Shown here: one piece after another, positions 1-6,787 of the stretch | Position numbering within the stretch: the first letter of the stretch is position 1 | Layout of the letters: each line of letters opens with the position of its first letter | NCBI GenBank assembly: GCA_002424575.1 | Contig: DIKN01000112.1 | Span: 1 to 12,725 of the forward strand | Length of the DNA stretch: 12,725 nt | Reading direction: 5' to 3' | Origin: Acholeplasmataceae bacterium UBA5617 | GTDB lineage: Bacteria; Bacillota_I; Bacilli_A; Acholeplasmatales; Acholeplasmataceae | Notes under the pieces: model-generated | Database searches by the model: none | The model's input: the letters and a program-made list of their open reading frames with translations, nothing else | Told to the model about the DNA's origin: nothing | Position numbers and translations under genes: made by a program

Positions 1-375
1 GCGACCATTCTTGGTGGTAAATCCATGGCAGCTCTTGCAAACAGTGGTGCAGAAAAAGAAGCGAAAGCATTTATTACTTGGCTCGCTAAAGGCGTCAATC
101 ATGACCAATACACCAATGGTGTTCCTTACTTAACACCAAGACTTGGTGCAGTTGTCAATTATGGTCCTTATGCAGAACAGTACAACGTTTTCCTTGATGA
201 AATCGCGAATACCGATAACCTCTATATCACTGACTGGTTAAATCAAGTCATGATTCCTGGTATGTATCCCATCATCAATTTACTCGTTGAAACCGCTGCA
301 AACCCAAGCAACACCAAGACCGCTTTGGAACTTTTAACACAACTCGAAACTGATCTTAAAGGCATAATGGACTAA
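1..375 (+). CDS. ABC transporter sugar-binding protein (extracellular solute-binding protein), C-terminal part
   Basis: The reading frame is open from the first base of the window and ends with TAA at 373-375, so this is the last 124 residues of a longer protein; the Met codon at 25 is internal. The fragment begins with a Gly-Gly segment (ILGGKSMAALANSG), then a helix with AKAFITWLAKG and a C-terminal helical run rich in Leu. This resembles the C-terminal lobe of family-1 extracellular sugar-binding lipoproteins, where a conserved GG is followed by an 'AxxFixWL' helix. The signal peptide and lipobox would lie upstream. It would deliver a sugar or sugar glycoside to an ABC importer. Its position immediately before the sulfoglycolysis genes suggests sulfoquinovose or sulfoquinovosyl glycerol as ligand, but that is inference only. 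A hairpin follows it, so it may end an upstream operon. Confidence 0.72.
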   Translation, partial: ATILGGKSMAALANSGAEKEAKAFITWLAKGVNHDQYTNGVPYLTPRLGAVVNYGPYAEQYNVFLDEIANTDNLYITDWLNQVMIPGMYPIINLLVETAANPSNTKTALELLTQLETDLKGIMD

Positions 376-389
376 AGCAATCGTTGATG

Positions 390-426
390 AATGAGGTGCT
401 GTCCATTTGGGCAGCACCCTTTCATT
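390..426 (+). terminator. Stem-loop after the binding-protein gene (terminator or mRNA-stabilising hairpin)
   Basis: GGTGCTGTCC (395-404) can pair with GGGCAGCACC (409-418) around an ATTT tetraloop, giving ten pairs with one G-U. Flanking AATGA (390-394) and TCATT (422-426) can extend the stem after a 3-nt bulge. No uninterrupted T-run follows, only CTTTC, so it is not a textbook intrinsic terminator. It may partly terminate, or protect the 3' end of an abundant binding-protein mRNA while allowing some read-through into the next genes. Confidence 0.5.
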
Positions 427-431
427 GATGC

Positions 432-469
432 TTTAGATGCATTGTTTAGTCAATCATAAAGGTGATTGA
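432..469 (+). promoter_or_regulatory. Inverted repeat overlapping a possible promoter upstream of sqvD
   Basis: TCAATCA (450-456) and TGATTGA (463-469) form a perfect 7-bp inverted repeat separated by six bases. It overlaps a weak promoter-like pair: TTTAGA (432-437) and CATAAA (455-460) spaced 17 bp. Such an arrangement fits a repressor operator covering a -10 region, and two GntR-type regulators are encoded downstream. The promoter hexamers are poor matches to consensus and the repeat is short, so both are tentative. The arms also could form a small RNA hairpin. Confidence 0.33.
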
Positions 470-503
470 TTAACCAATGGATAAGTTTGAAAGGAGAAAT
501 ACT

Positions 504-1844
504 ATGACGTCGATTAAAATGATGTATTTACCGATTGGTGTACCCACATTCCATATGCCATCTGCACAAGCTATGTTCGATCAATCAAAAGCGCTGTTAA
601 AGACGATGACCGATAATCTTCTCGCTCCTGATGAGATGTTGTTAAGTATCCCTCTATTGGAATCATTTATGAAGGGTAAAGATGCTGATTTAGTGATTGT
701 TCAAAATGTGGCATTTGCAAATTCAGCCTATATGACGACCATTCTAAAGCATACACATGCTCCAGTTATTCATTGGACACTAAGGGAACCCGTCATCGAT
801 GGCGGTCGCTTAAGATTGAATTCACTCACCGGAGCATTCTCAGCAGGTTATGCATATCGATATATGCGTGATGATGACATGTTTACGATCATTGGTGCTC
901 CAGAAGAAACCCGTGTTAAAGACTCATTTCAAACCATCATTCGAGCAATCTTGATGAAAATGAAGTTGAGAACTATGAATCTTCTTGTTATTGGACACAC
1001 ACCCGAGGGCTTTGGATTTGGTCGGGCTTTAGATTTAGACATAGCACAAGCATTTGGAGTCAATTTAAAGACGATTGAAGCAAGAGAATTCATGCAAGAA
1101 GCTCTAAAACTTTCTGATGCTGCAATACAAAAAGAAAAGGAACTTGCTGAATCAAAGATGATTGGCTTAAAAGAGATAGATTCAACGAATCAAAGAGATT
1201 TTGTTAGACTCTTCAAAGTTTATCAAGATTATATTGATCAACATCAGATCCATGCAATCGCATCCCGCTGTTGGCCAGACTTCTTCACAGAGTACAAAAC
1301 GCCTGTTTGCGGTGTACTAGGTTTACTCAATGATCGAAAGATTGCTGCTGCATGTGAAGCGGATGCTTACGGTGCTCTATCCATGTATATCGGACAAGAA
1401 TTATCTCAAGAACCGACATATTTGGGTGATCCTGTTTCGATTAACGAAGAGGAAAACACCATTACGTTCTGGCATTGTGGAACAGCTGCATGTTCCCTCG
1501 CACGTTTGGATACCGGTGCGATGACAGGCGTTCATCCAAACCGAAAGATAGGGCCTACTATGGAATTTGGGTTAAAAGCTCACACACATGCAACGCTCTT
1601 TCGTGTTGGAAGACGTCCCGATGGGACATTTAGGTTCTTTATCTCATCCGCTGAGATTTTAGATAAGCCACAACAATTTTTAGGAACTTCTGTCGTCGTG
1701 AAAATTGAACAAGAGGTTCATCCACTGATGGAAGAACTCATTCAGGATGGATGGGAACCGCACTTTGTCGTGATTTATGGGGATGTAAAAAAAGAACTTA
1801 CCATATTAGGCCAGTTACTCAATATTGATACATATATTTATTAG
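504..1844 (+). CDS. sqvD: Sulfoquinovose isomerase, L-fucose/L-arabinose isomerase-like
   Basis: Predicted to convert SQ to 6-deoxy-6-sulfofructose, the ketose fed to the sulfo-transketolase. The 446-residue protein looks like the FucI/AraA fold. Glu285 (in CEADAYGAL) and Asp309 (in LGDP) are 24 residues apart, the same spacing as metal ligands E337 and D361 of E. coli L-fucose isomerase as I recall them. His420 in EPHFVVIYGD near the C-terminus is the likely third ligand, matching the 'HH-x-x-x-x-GD' ending of the family. The Met at 504 is chosen because AAGGAG at 491-496 lies 7 nt before it; an in-frame ATG at 477 has no such site. The stop overlaps the sqwG ribosome-binding site. Substrate is inferred from context: a FucI-type isomerase next to sulfo-TK genes and a YihQ-like gene. 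By sequence alone it could act on another hexose. Confidence 0.8.
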   Translation: MTSIKMMYLPIGVPTFHMPSAQAMFDQSKALLKTMTDNLLAPDEMLLSIPLLESFMKGKDADLVIVQNVAFANSAYMTTILKHTHAPVIHWTLREPVIDGGRLRLNSLTGAFSAGYAYRYMRDDDMFTIIGAPEETRVKDSFQTIIRAILMKMKLRTMNLLVIGHTPEGFGFGRALDLDIAQAFGVNLKTIEAREFMQEALKLSDAAIQKEKELAESKMIGLKEIDSTNQRDFVRLFKVYQDYIDQHQIHAIASRCWPDFFTEYKTPVCGVLGLLNDRKIAAACEADAYGALSMYIGQELSQEPTYLGDPVSINEEENTITFWHCGTAACSLARLDTGAMTGVHPNRKIGPTMEFGLKAHTHATLFRVGRRPDGTFRFFISSAEILDKPQQFLGTSVVVKIEQEVHPLMEELIQDGWEPHFVVIYGDVKKELTILGQLLNIDTYIY

Positions 1845-1853
1845 GAGAAGAAC

Positions 1854-2666
1854 ATGGAAAATAGACAAACACTCGAACAACACGCAAAAGATATTCGAAA
1901 ACTTACCTTGCATACGATTGCAACACTCGGCATAGGACATATCGGTGGATCACTGTCCATCGTCGATGCTTTAGCAGTCCTTTACTTTGATCAAATGAAG
2001 ATTGATCCAAAACAACCCAAATGGCGTGAACGCGATCGTTTTGTTCTATCCAAAGGTCATGGAGGACCTGCGGTTTACGCAACCCTAGCACTTAAAAAGT
2101 ATTTTCCTATGGATCTTCTCGATACACTGAATGTTTCCAATACGCAATTGCCATCTCATACCGATATGAACAAAACTGTAGGTGTCGATATGACCACGGG
2201 ATCATTAGGTCAAGGATTTTCTGCTGCGGTCGGTATGGCTGTCGCTGCACAGATGGATCATGCCTCTTATAAAATCTATACGCTTATTGGTGATGGTGAA
2301 TCCCAAGAAGGTCAAATATGGGAAGCAGCACTGTTTGCTGGAAATAGAAAACTTGATCATCTGATTGCGTTCACTGACTATAATAAAATGCAAATTGATG
2401 GTGTGGTTAATCAAATCAATGATGTTCATCCACTCGATAAGAAGTGGGAAGCCTTTAACTGGTATGTTCAAGTGATTGATGGTCACGATGTGATTCAAAT
2501 TCAACAGGCCATCTTGAATGCAAAAGCTCAAAAGGGTAGACCTTCCATGATTATCTTAAACACCATTAAAGGTAAGGGAGCTGCTTTCTGTGAAGGAAAA
2601 GTTGGTTCGCACAACATGCCAGTCACCAAAGATATGGCAAAAGAAGCAATTGAAGGGTTGGAATAA
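1854..2666 (+). CDS. sqwG: Sulfo-transketolase, N-terminal (thiamine diphosphate-binding) subunit
   Basis: This 270-residue protein corresponds to the first domain of transketolase. It has the GHIGGSLS motif (around residues 23-30), SKGHGGPAVYATLA, and the ThDP/Mg2+ motif GDGE from Gly146, with Asp147 and Asn177 (in DYNKMQIDG) as expected metal ligands. It would pair with the product of the next gene to form the active enzyme that transfers a two-carbon unit from sulfofructose, and then from 4-deoxy-4-sulfoerythrulose, to glyceraldehyde-3-phosphate, giving xylulose-5-phosphate each time. AGGAG at 1843-1847 overlaps the preceding stop and sits 6 nt from the start. Split transketolases are common in Firmicutes and archaea, so housekeeping pentose-phosphate use is possible, but location inside the cluster supports the sulfosugar role. 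Confidence 0.86.
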   Translation: MENRQTLEQHAKDIRKLTLHTIATLGIGHIGGSLSIVDALAVLYFDQMKIDPKQPKWRERDRFVLSKGHGGPAVYATLALKKYFPMDLLDTLNVSNTQLPSHTDMNKTVGVDMTTGSLGQGFSAAVGMAVAAQMDHASYKIYTLIGDGESQEGQIWEAALFAGNRKLDHLIAFTDYNKMQIDGVVNQINDVHPLDKKWEAFNWYVQVIDGHDVIQIQQAILNAKAQKGRPSMIILNTIKGKGAAFCEGKVGSHNMPVTKDMAKEAIEGLE

Positions 2667-2669
2667 AAC

Positions 2670-3620
2670 ATGGAACTAAGAAATCGACAATTAAGAGATA
2701 TCTATGTAGATCTACTGATGTATTATGCAGAGAAGTATCCAGAGTTAGTTATCGTTGAAGCAGACTTAATGAAGGCACTCAAGACGACAATGTTTGCTGA
2801 GAAGTATCCAGAAAGAACCGTGAATGTTGGCGTTCAAGAAGCCAATATGATTGGCGTTGCTGCAGGTTTAGCTAACATGGGAAAACTTCCTTTTACGCAT
2901 ACATTTACGCCGTTTGCAACAAGACGGGTATTTGACCAAGTCACGTTATCTGTTGCCTATTCAAAACTTAATGTGAAGATGTGTGGATCAGATCCAGGTA
3001 TTATGGCACAGCTCAACGGTGGTACACATATGTCATTAGAAGACGTCGGATTGATGAGAAATTTACCAGGTATGGTCGTCGTTGAACCCGTAGATGGAGT
3101 GCAACTCGCAGCTTTATTTCCACAGATCATTGAACACCAAGGACCTGTCTACATTCGTCTTCTCCGTCAAGAATTTGATCCCATTTTTGAAGATGATCAG
3201 CCCTTCACATTAGGGAAGGCAACCACGATTATTGAAGGTAATGACATTTCTATTTTTGCTACAGGTATCATGGTGAAAGAAGCCATCGATGCCGCTAAAC
3301 TTCTTAAAGAAAAAGGTATCAGCGCTAGTGTCATCAACATTCATACTGTAAAACCCATCGATGTTGAAGCAATCGTTAACGATGTCAAAAAGACGAACGC
3401 TGTTGTGACAGCAGAAAATCACAACATCATCAATGGACTGGGAAGCGCAATTGCTGAAGTCCTATGTGAGCACTATCCCGTTCCTATGGAAAGAGTTGGT
3501 GTGAAAGATCATTTTGGTGAAGTTGGAAAGAAAGACTTCCTCATGGAAAAATTTGGTTTAAAGGCAAAAAATATTGTGGATGCCGTTTACCGTGTTTTAG
3601 CAAGAAAAGATACAAAATAG
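2670..3620 (+). CDS. sqwH: Sulfo-transketolase, C-terminal (pyrimidine-binding and TK-C) subunit
   Basis: A 316-residue partner of the preceding subunit, starting 3 nt after its stop with only a weak ribosome-binding site, so translation is probably coupled. Residues 1 to about 165 form the pyrimidine-binding domain; Glu57 in GVQEANM is the glutamate that activates thiamine diphosphate. The TK-C domain follows (ATGIMVKEA, VINIHTVKPID, TAENHNIINGLGSAIAE). By-eye comparison with yeast transketolase shows the His469 position as Asp108 (GSDPGI), Asp477 as Asn116, and probably Arg359 as Thr40. His481 is kept as His120 and Arg528 as Arg166. In ordinary transketolase H469, R359 and R528 contact the donor's phosphate. 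Losing some while keeping one suits an enzyme taking sulfonated donors and a phosphorylated acceptor. It could be misannotated as DXP synthase or plain transketolase. Confidence 0.86.
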   Translation: MELRNRQLRDIYVDLLMYYAEKYPELVIVEADLMKALKTTMFAEKYPERTVNVGVQEANMIGVAAGLANMGKLPFTHTFTPFATRRVFDQVTLSVAYSKLNVKMCGSDPGIMAQLNGGTHMSLEDVGLMRNLPGMVVVEPVDGVQLAALFPQIIEHQGPVYIRLLRQEFDPIFEDDQPFTLGKATTIIEGNDISIFATGIMVKEAIDAAKLLKEKGISASVINIHTVKPIDVEAIVNDVKKTNAVVTAENHNIINGLGSAIAEVLCEHYPVPMERVGVKDHFGEVGKKDFLMEKFGLKAKNIVDAVYRVLARKDTK

Positions 3621-3635
3621 AAGGAGATAACATCA

Positions 3636-4121
3636 ATGAAGAAAATATTTATTGGATCTGATAAATCTGGATTTGTGCTTAAAGAAGCCATTAAAGGGTA
3701 TCTCATAGAAAATGATTTTCATGTCGATGATATCGGAACAGTGGATGAAAACAACGCCCTTCCTTTCTTTGAAGTTGCTAAAAAGGGCTCCCAACTTATA
3801 CAAAATAAAGTCTTTGAACGCGGCATTTTAATTTGTGGCACAGGTATGGGCATGTCGATGGTTGCAAACAAACATGAAGGCGTTTATGCAGCAGCATGTG
3901 AATCCGTATATGCAGCTGAGAAGTGTCGAGCTATCAACGATGCTAACGTTTTATGCATGGGTGGTTGGATCATCGCGCCAATCATGGGCATTGAAATGAC
4001 AAAAGTCTTTTTAAACACCGCGTTTACGCAAAACTTAGAGGATTGGCGTGCACGTAATCTTGAGAAGGCTAGAATCATTGTTAGAGAAATCGAAAAAGAT
4101 AGCTTTCATAGAGAACGGTAA
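3636..4121 (+). CDS. sqwI: 4-deoxy-4-sulfoerythrose isomerase, RpiB/LacAB family
   Basis: Predicted aldose-ketose isomerase turning 4-deoxy-4-sulfoerythrose into the erythrulose form, so that SqwGH can cleave it a second time. The 161-residue length and the CGTGMGMSMVANK motif (Cys67, Thr69) place it in the RpiB/LacA/LacB sugar isomerase family; Cys67 is the likely catalytic base. Residues used by E. coli RpiB for ribose-5-phosphate are changed: the first phosphate-binding His is Lys10 (SDKSGF), the ring-opening His is Ile100 (AINDANVL), and the second C-terminal Arg is Leu142, while the first is kept as Arg138. The usual D-Y-P segment reads ALPFFEVA. AAGGAG at 3621-3626 marks the start. Automated annotation would probably call it ribose-5-phosphate isomerase B; the changes argue against that. 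Confidence 0.83.
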   Translation: MKKIFIGSDKSGFVLKEAIKGYLIENDFHVDDIGTVDENNALPFFEVAKKGSQLIQNKVFERGILICGTGMGMSMVANKHEGVYAAACESVYAAEKCRAINDANVLCMGGWIIAPIMGIEMTKVFLNTAFTQNLEDWRARNLEKARIIVREIEKDSFHRER

Positions 4122-4126
4122 GTTAT

Positions 4127-5371
4127 ATGACAATCGCGATCATATCGTTATTATCGCTTGTCTTAGCGATTGCTATTGGATTTTGGAAGAATGTCAATGT
4201 GGGTTTAATCGCATTGACGTTTTCCCTATTCATTGGTTTTTATTTGGGAGGTATCCCCATTGATAAAATCATTTCTTATTGGCCACTCAAACTCTTCTTT
4301 ACAACGTTTGGTGTCACCTTACTCTTCGGAATTACCAAACTCAACGGAACCCTTGAAAAGTTATCCAATATGATGATCTATCAGTCACGTGGAAAAACCA
4401 TTTTAATTGTCGTTGTCTTCTATTTTCTATCCTTAATCCTTGCATCGATTGGTCCAGGCAATATTTCTACCGGGGCTTTGTTGTTACCCATCGGATTAGC
4501 TCTCGCTTATCAAGCAAAAATCCCCATTGCACTCATGAGCATCATTATTATCAATGGTGCAATTGCAGGTGGATTGTCGCCTATTGCTCCAAATGGAATT
4601 GTTGCACTTCAATTGGCATTAGAACATGGTGTTGGTGAATTGGGCTTTCGTATCTATTTAACTCACGTTGTCAGCATGACCTTATTATCTGTTTTCTTCT
4701 TTTTCTTACTTGGTGGACTTAAACTCAAGGGAAACAGTATTCATATTGAGAAACCCGAAAAATTAAACAAGCAACAAATCATTACTTTAATCTGTATTAT
4801 TATACTCATCCTTTGGGTAATGGTATTTGGTGTTAATGTTGGTTTTGCAAGCATTGTCTTAGCGACATTCTTGCTCATCATCAAATCTGCAGATCCCCAT
4901 CAAGCCATTCACAGCGTCGCATGGACTGCGATTACACTCATATGCGGAACTGCGGTGCTTATCAGTGTCATCAGTGAACTCGGTGGAGTTTCCTTACTTA
5001 CCACCATCCTTGCTCAAATGATGAACACACATACAGCTATACCCATCATGGCTATTTTATCTGGTGTGATGTCGATGTTTTCCTCTGCTGTTGGTGTGGT
5101 GATGCCAACATTAATCCCAACTGCAGTTGAACTTGCAAATAAACTTAATAATACCGTGACACCTGCGGTGATCACGATTGTCATCGCTATTGGATCACAC
5201 TTTGTGACGATCAGTCCTTTTTCAACCATGGGCGCTATTGCAATTGCGAGTGCTCCTGATGTGGTCGATCGGAAAAAATTATTCAATCAATTATTTATGT
5301 ACGCTTTTGTGTCCTTAGCGTTTATTGCAATTTTTCTGTGGATTTTAGGTTTGGTTGGCATTTTAGTATAA
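4127..5371 (+). CDS. MatC-like/IT-superfamily membrane carrier, candidate sulfoacetate exporter
   Basis: A strongly hydrophobic 414-residue protein with roughly 10-12 membrane segments. Its N-terminal region (about residues 1-150, including GVTLLFGITKLNGTLEKLS) resembles the MatC N-terminal dicarboxylate-carrier domain of the ion transporter superfamily. Two small-residue/proline stretches, SIGPGN from Ser107 and SSAVGVVMP from Ser319, lie in the two halves and could be the paired re-entrant loops typical of this superfamily. It begins 5 nt after sqwI, is followed directly by sqwD, and has only a weak ribosome-binding site. Because the cluster makes a small organic anion as end product, export of sulfoacetate is the simplest role. 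Uptake of a dicarboxylate or a sulfonate is an alternative that sequence cannot exclude. Confidence 0.72.
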   Translation: MTIAIISLLSLVLAIAIGFWKNVNVGLIALTFSLFIGFYLGGIPIDKIISYWPLKLFFTTFGVTLLFGITKLNGTLEKLSNMMIYQSRGKTILIVVVFYFLSLILASIGPGNISTGALLLPIGLALAYQAKIPIALMSIIIINGAIAGGLSPIAPNGIVALQLALEHGVGELGFRIYLTHVVSMTLLSVFFFFLLGGLKLKGNSIHIEKPEKLNKQQIITLICIIILILWVMVFGVNVGFASIVLATFLLIIKSADPHQAIHSVAWTAITLICGTAVLISVISELGGVSLLTTILAQMMNTHTAIPIMAILSGVMSMFSSAVGVVMPTLIPTAVELANKLNNTVTPAVITIVIAIGSHFVTISPFSTMGAIAIASAPDVVDRKKLFNQLFMYAFVSLAFIAIFLWILGLVGILV

Positions 5372-5386
5372 AGGAGTAAAGATGAC

Positions 5387-6787
5387 ATGAATACAAAAGA
5401 TATCATTTTAGGTTATGTTGAAAGAGCAAAAATGGCACAAAGGGCGATTGATCACTACACACAAGAAGAGATTGATCGTGTGTGTGTTGCGATTGGTTGG
5501 GAAGTTTATAACGACTCAAATATTCAAAAACTTGCTCAAAGCGCTGTTGATGAAACAGGCATGGGAAATGTCCCCGACAAAATTCTAAAGCATAAGAATA
5601 AAGTTTTGGGCGTTCTTAAAGACATCAAGGGTGCAAAATCGGTGGGTCTCATCGACGAAGATCACGATAAAAAGATTAAGAAGTATGCAAAACCGGTTGG
5701 TGTGGTCGGTGCACTTACCCCTGTTACGAACCCAACAGCAACCCCTGCAAGCAACGCAATTTCTATTTTAAAAGGGAAAAATGCAGTGATCTTTGCTCCT
5801 CACCCAAAAGCTAAACTGTCGACCAAAATGGCTGTTGATTTTATGCGTGATGGATTAAGAAAAGTAGGTGCACCCTTAGACCTTATACAAGTCATGGAAG
5901 AGCCATCTCTAGAACTCACGGGAGAACTTATGAAGTATGTTAATGTCGTTCTTGCAACCGGTGGAGGACCGATGGTTAAAGCAGCCTATTCTTCAGGAAC
6001 CCCAGCTTATGGTGTAGGACCCGGAAATTCTGTTCAAATCATCGCTGAAGATTGTGATGTTCTTGATGCTGCAAAAAAAGTATTTACAAGTAAGTCTTTT
6101 GATTATGCCACATCGTGTTCCAGTGAGAACTCAGTGATTGTGCACGAATCCATTTATGATGCATTCGTTCATGAATTGATTCGTCTAGGGTCTTATTTTG
6201 TAAAACAAGACAGAAAAATACTTGAAGAGTACATGTGGATCACCAATGCAAAAGGATATCGTTCGATCAATCCAAGCATTATTGCGCAATCCGCTAAAAA
6301 GATTGCCGATGGGGCAAACATTAAAGTTCAAGATGATATTAAGATATTACTCGTTGAAGGTGCTGAAGATATCGAACACGATTTCTTTTCTCAAGAAAAG
6401 CTTTCTCCCGTTCTCACCGTGTTTAAGTATCATACATTTGAAGAAGGTTATAAGATTTTGGAACGTTTAACCAATAACTATGGTACAGGGCATTCTTGTG
6501 GTATTCATACGTTTAACCAACACTACATTGAAGCGCTTGGGCTTCGCATGAAAACCAGTCGCATCATGGTCAATCAACCTCAAGCATCAGGCAACGGAGG
6601 CGCCTTCTTTAATGGTATGCCATCGACGGTATCGTTGGGCTGTGGCTCATGGGGAGGAAACATCACGTCCGAAAATATTACATTTAAGCACTTTATGAAT
6701 GTGACATGGGTCTCTGAATACTTTACACCGAAGCGGCCATCCGATGAAGAAATTTTTGGTACATATCTTGCTGAGGTGAAGGTATGA
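5387..6787 (+). CDS. sqwD: CoA-acylating sulfoacetaldehyde dehydrogenase
   Basis: Predicted to oxidise sulfoacetaldehyde with NAD(P)+ and CoA to sulfoacetyl-CoA. The 466-residue sequence resembles the acylating aldehyde dehydrogenases (EutE, AdhE N-terminal domain). It shows VTPVTNP-like text (LTPVTNPTATPA), VLATGGGPMVKAAYSSG followed by GVGPGNS, and the catalytic cysteine Cys244 in TSCSSENSVIV, where AdhE has ICASEQSV. The C-terminal third has GNGGAFFNGMPSTVSLGCGSWGGN, a glycine-rich region typical of this subfamily. Start choice: an ATG at 5382 would stop after two codons, so the ATG at 5387, ten bases after AAGGAG (5371-5376), is used. The stop overlaps sqwK as ATGA. Other aldehydes (acetaldehyde, propionaldehyde) are possible by family; context favours sulfoacetaldehyde, as for the acylating enzyme SauS. 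Confidence 0.83.
   Translation: MNTKDIILGYVERAKMAQRAIDHYTQEEIDRVCVAIGWEVYNDSNIQKLAQSAVDETGMGNVPDKILKHKNKVLGVLKDIKGAKSVGLIDEDHDKKIKKYAKPVGVVGALTPVTNPTATPASNAISILKGKNAVIFAPHPKAKLSTKMAVDFMRDGLRKVGAPLDLIQVMEEPSLELTGELMKYVNVVLATGGGPMVKAAYSSGTPAYGVGPGNSVQIIAEDCDVLDAAKKVFTSKSFDYATSCSSENSVIVHESIYDAFVHELIRLGSYFVKQDRKILEEYMWITNAKGYRSINPSIIAQSAKKIADGANIKVQDDIKILLVEGAEDIEHDFFSQEKLSPVLTVFKYHTFEEGYKILERLTNNYGTGHSCGIHTFNQHYIEALGLRMKTSRIMVNQPQASGNGGAFFNGMPSTVSLGCGSWGGNITSENITFKHFMNVTWVSEYFTPKRPSDEEIFGTYLAEVKV

Noticed and set aside
477..503. Upstream in-frame ATG giving nine extra residues on the SQ isomerase
   Set aside because: The AAGGAG site at 491-496 is ideally placed for the ATG at 504, lies inside the extension, and the 477 start has no such site.
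3636..4121. Ribose-5-phosphate isomerase B or galactose-6-phosphate isomerase
   Set aside because: Key phosphate-binding and ring-opening residues are changed, and the gene lies within a sulfosugar cluster; kept as RpiB-family with a sulfoerythrose role.
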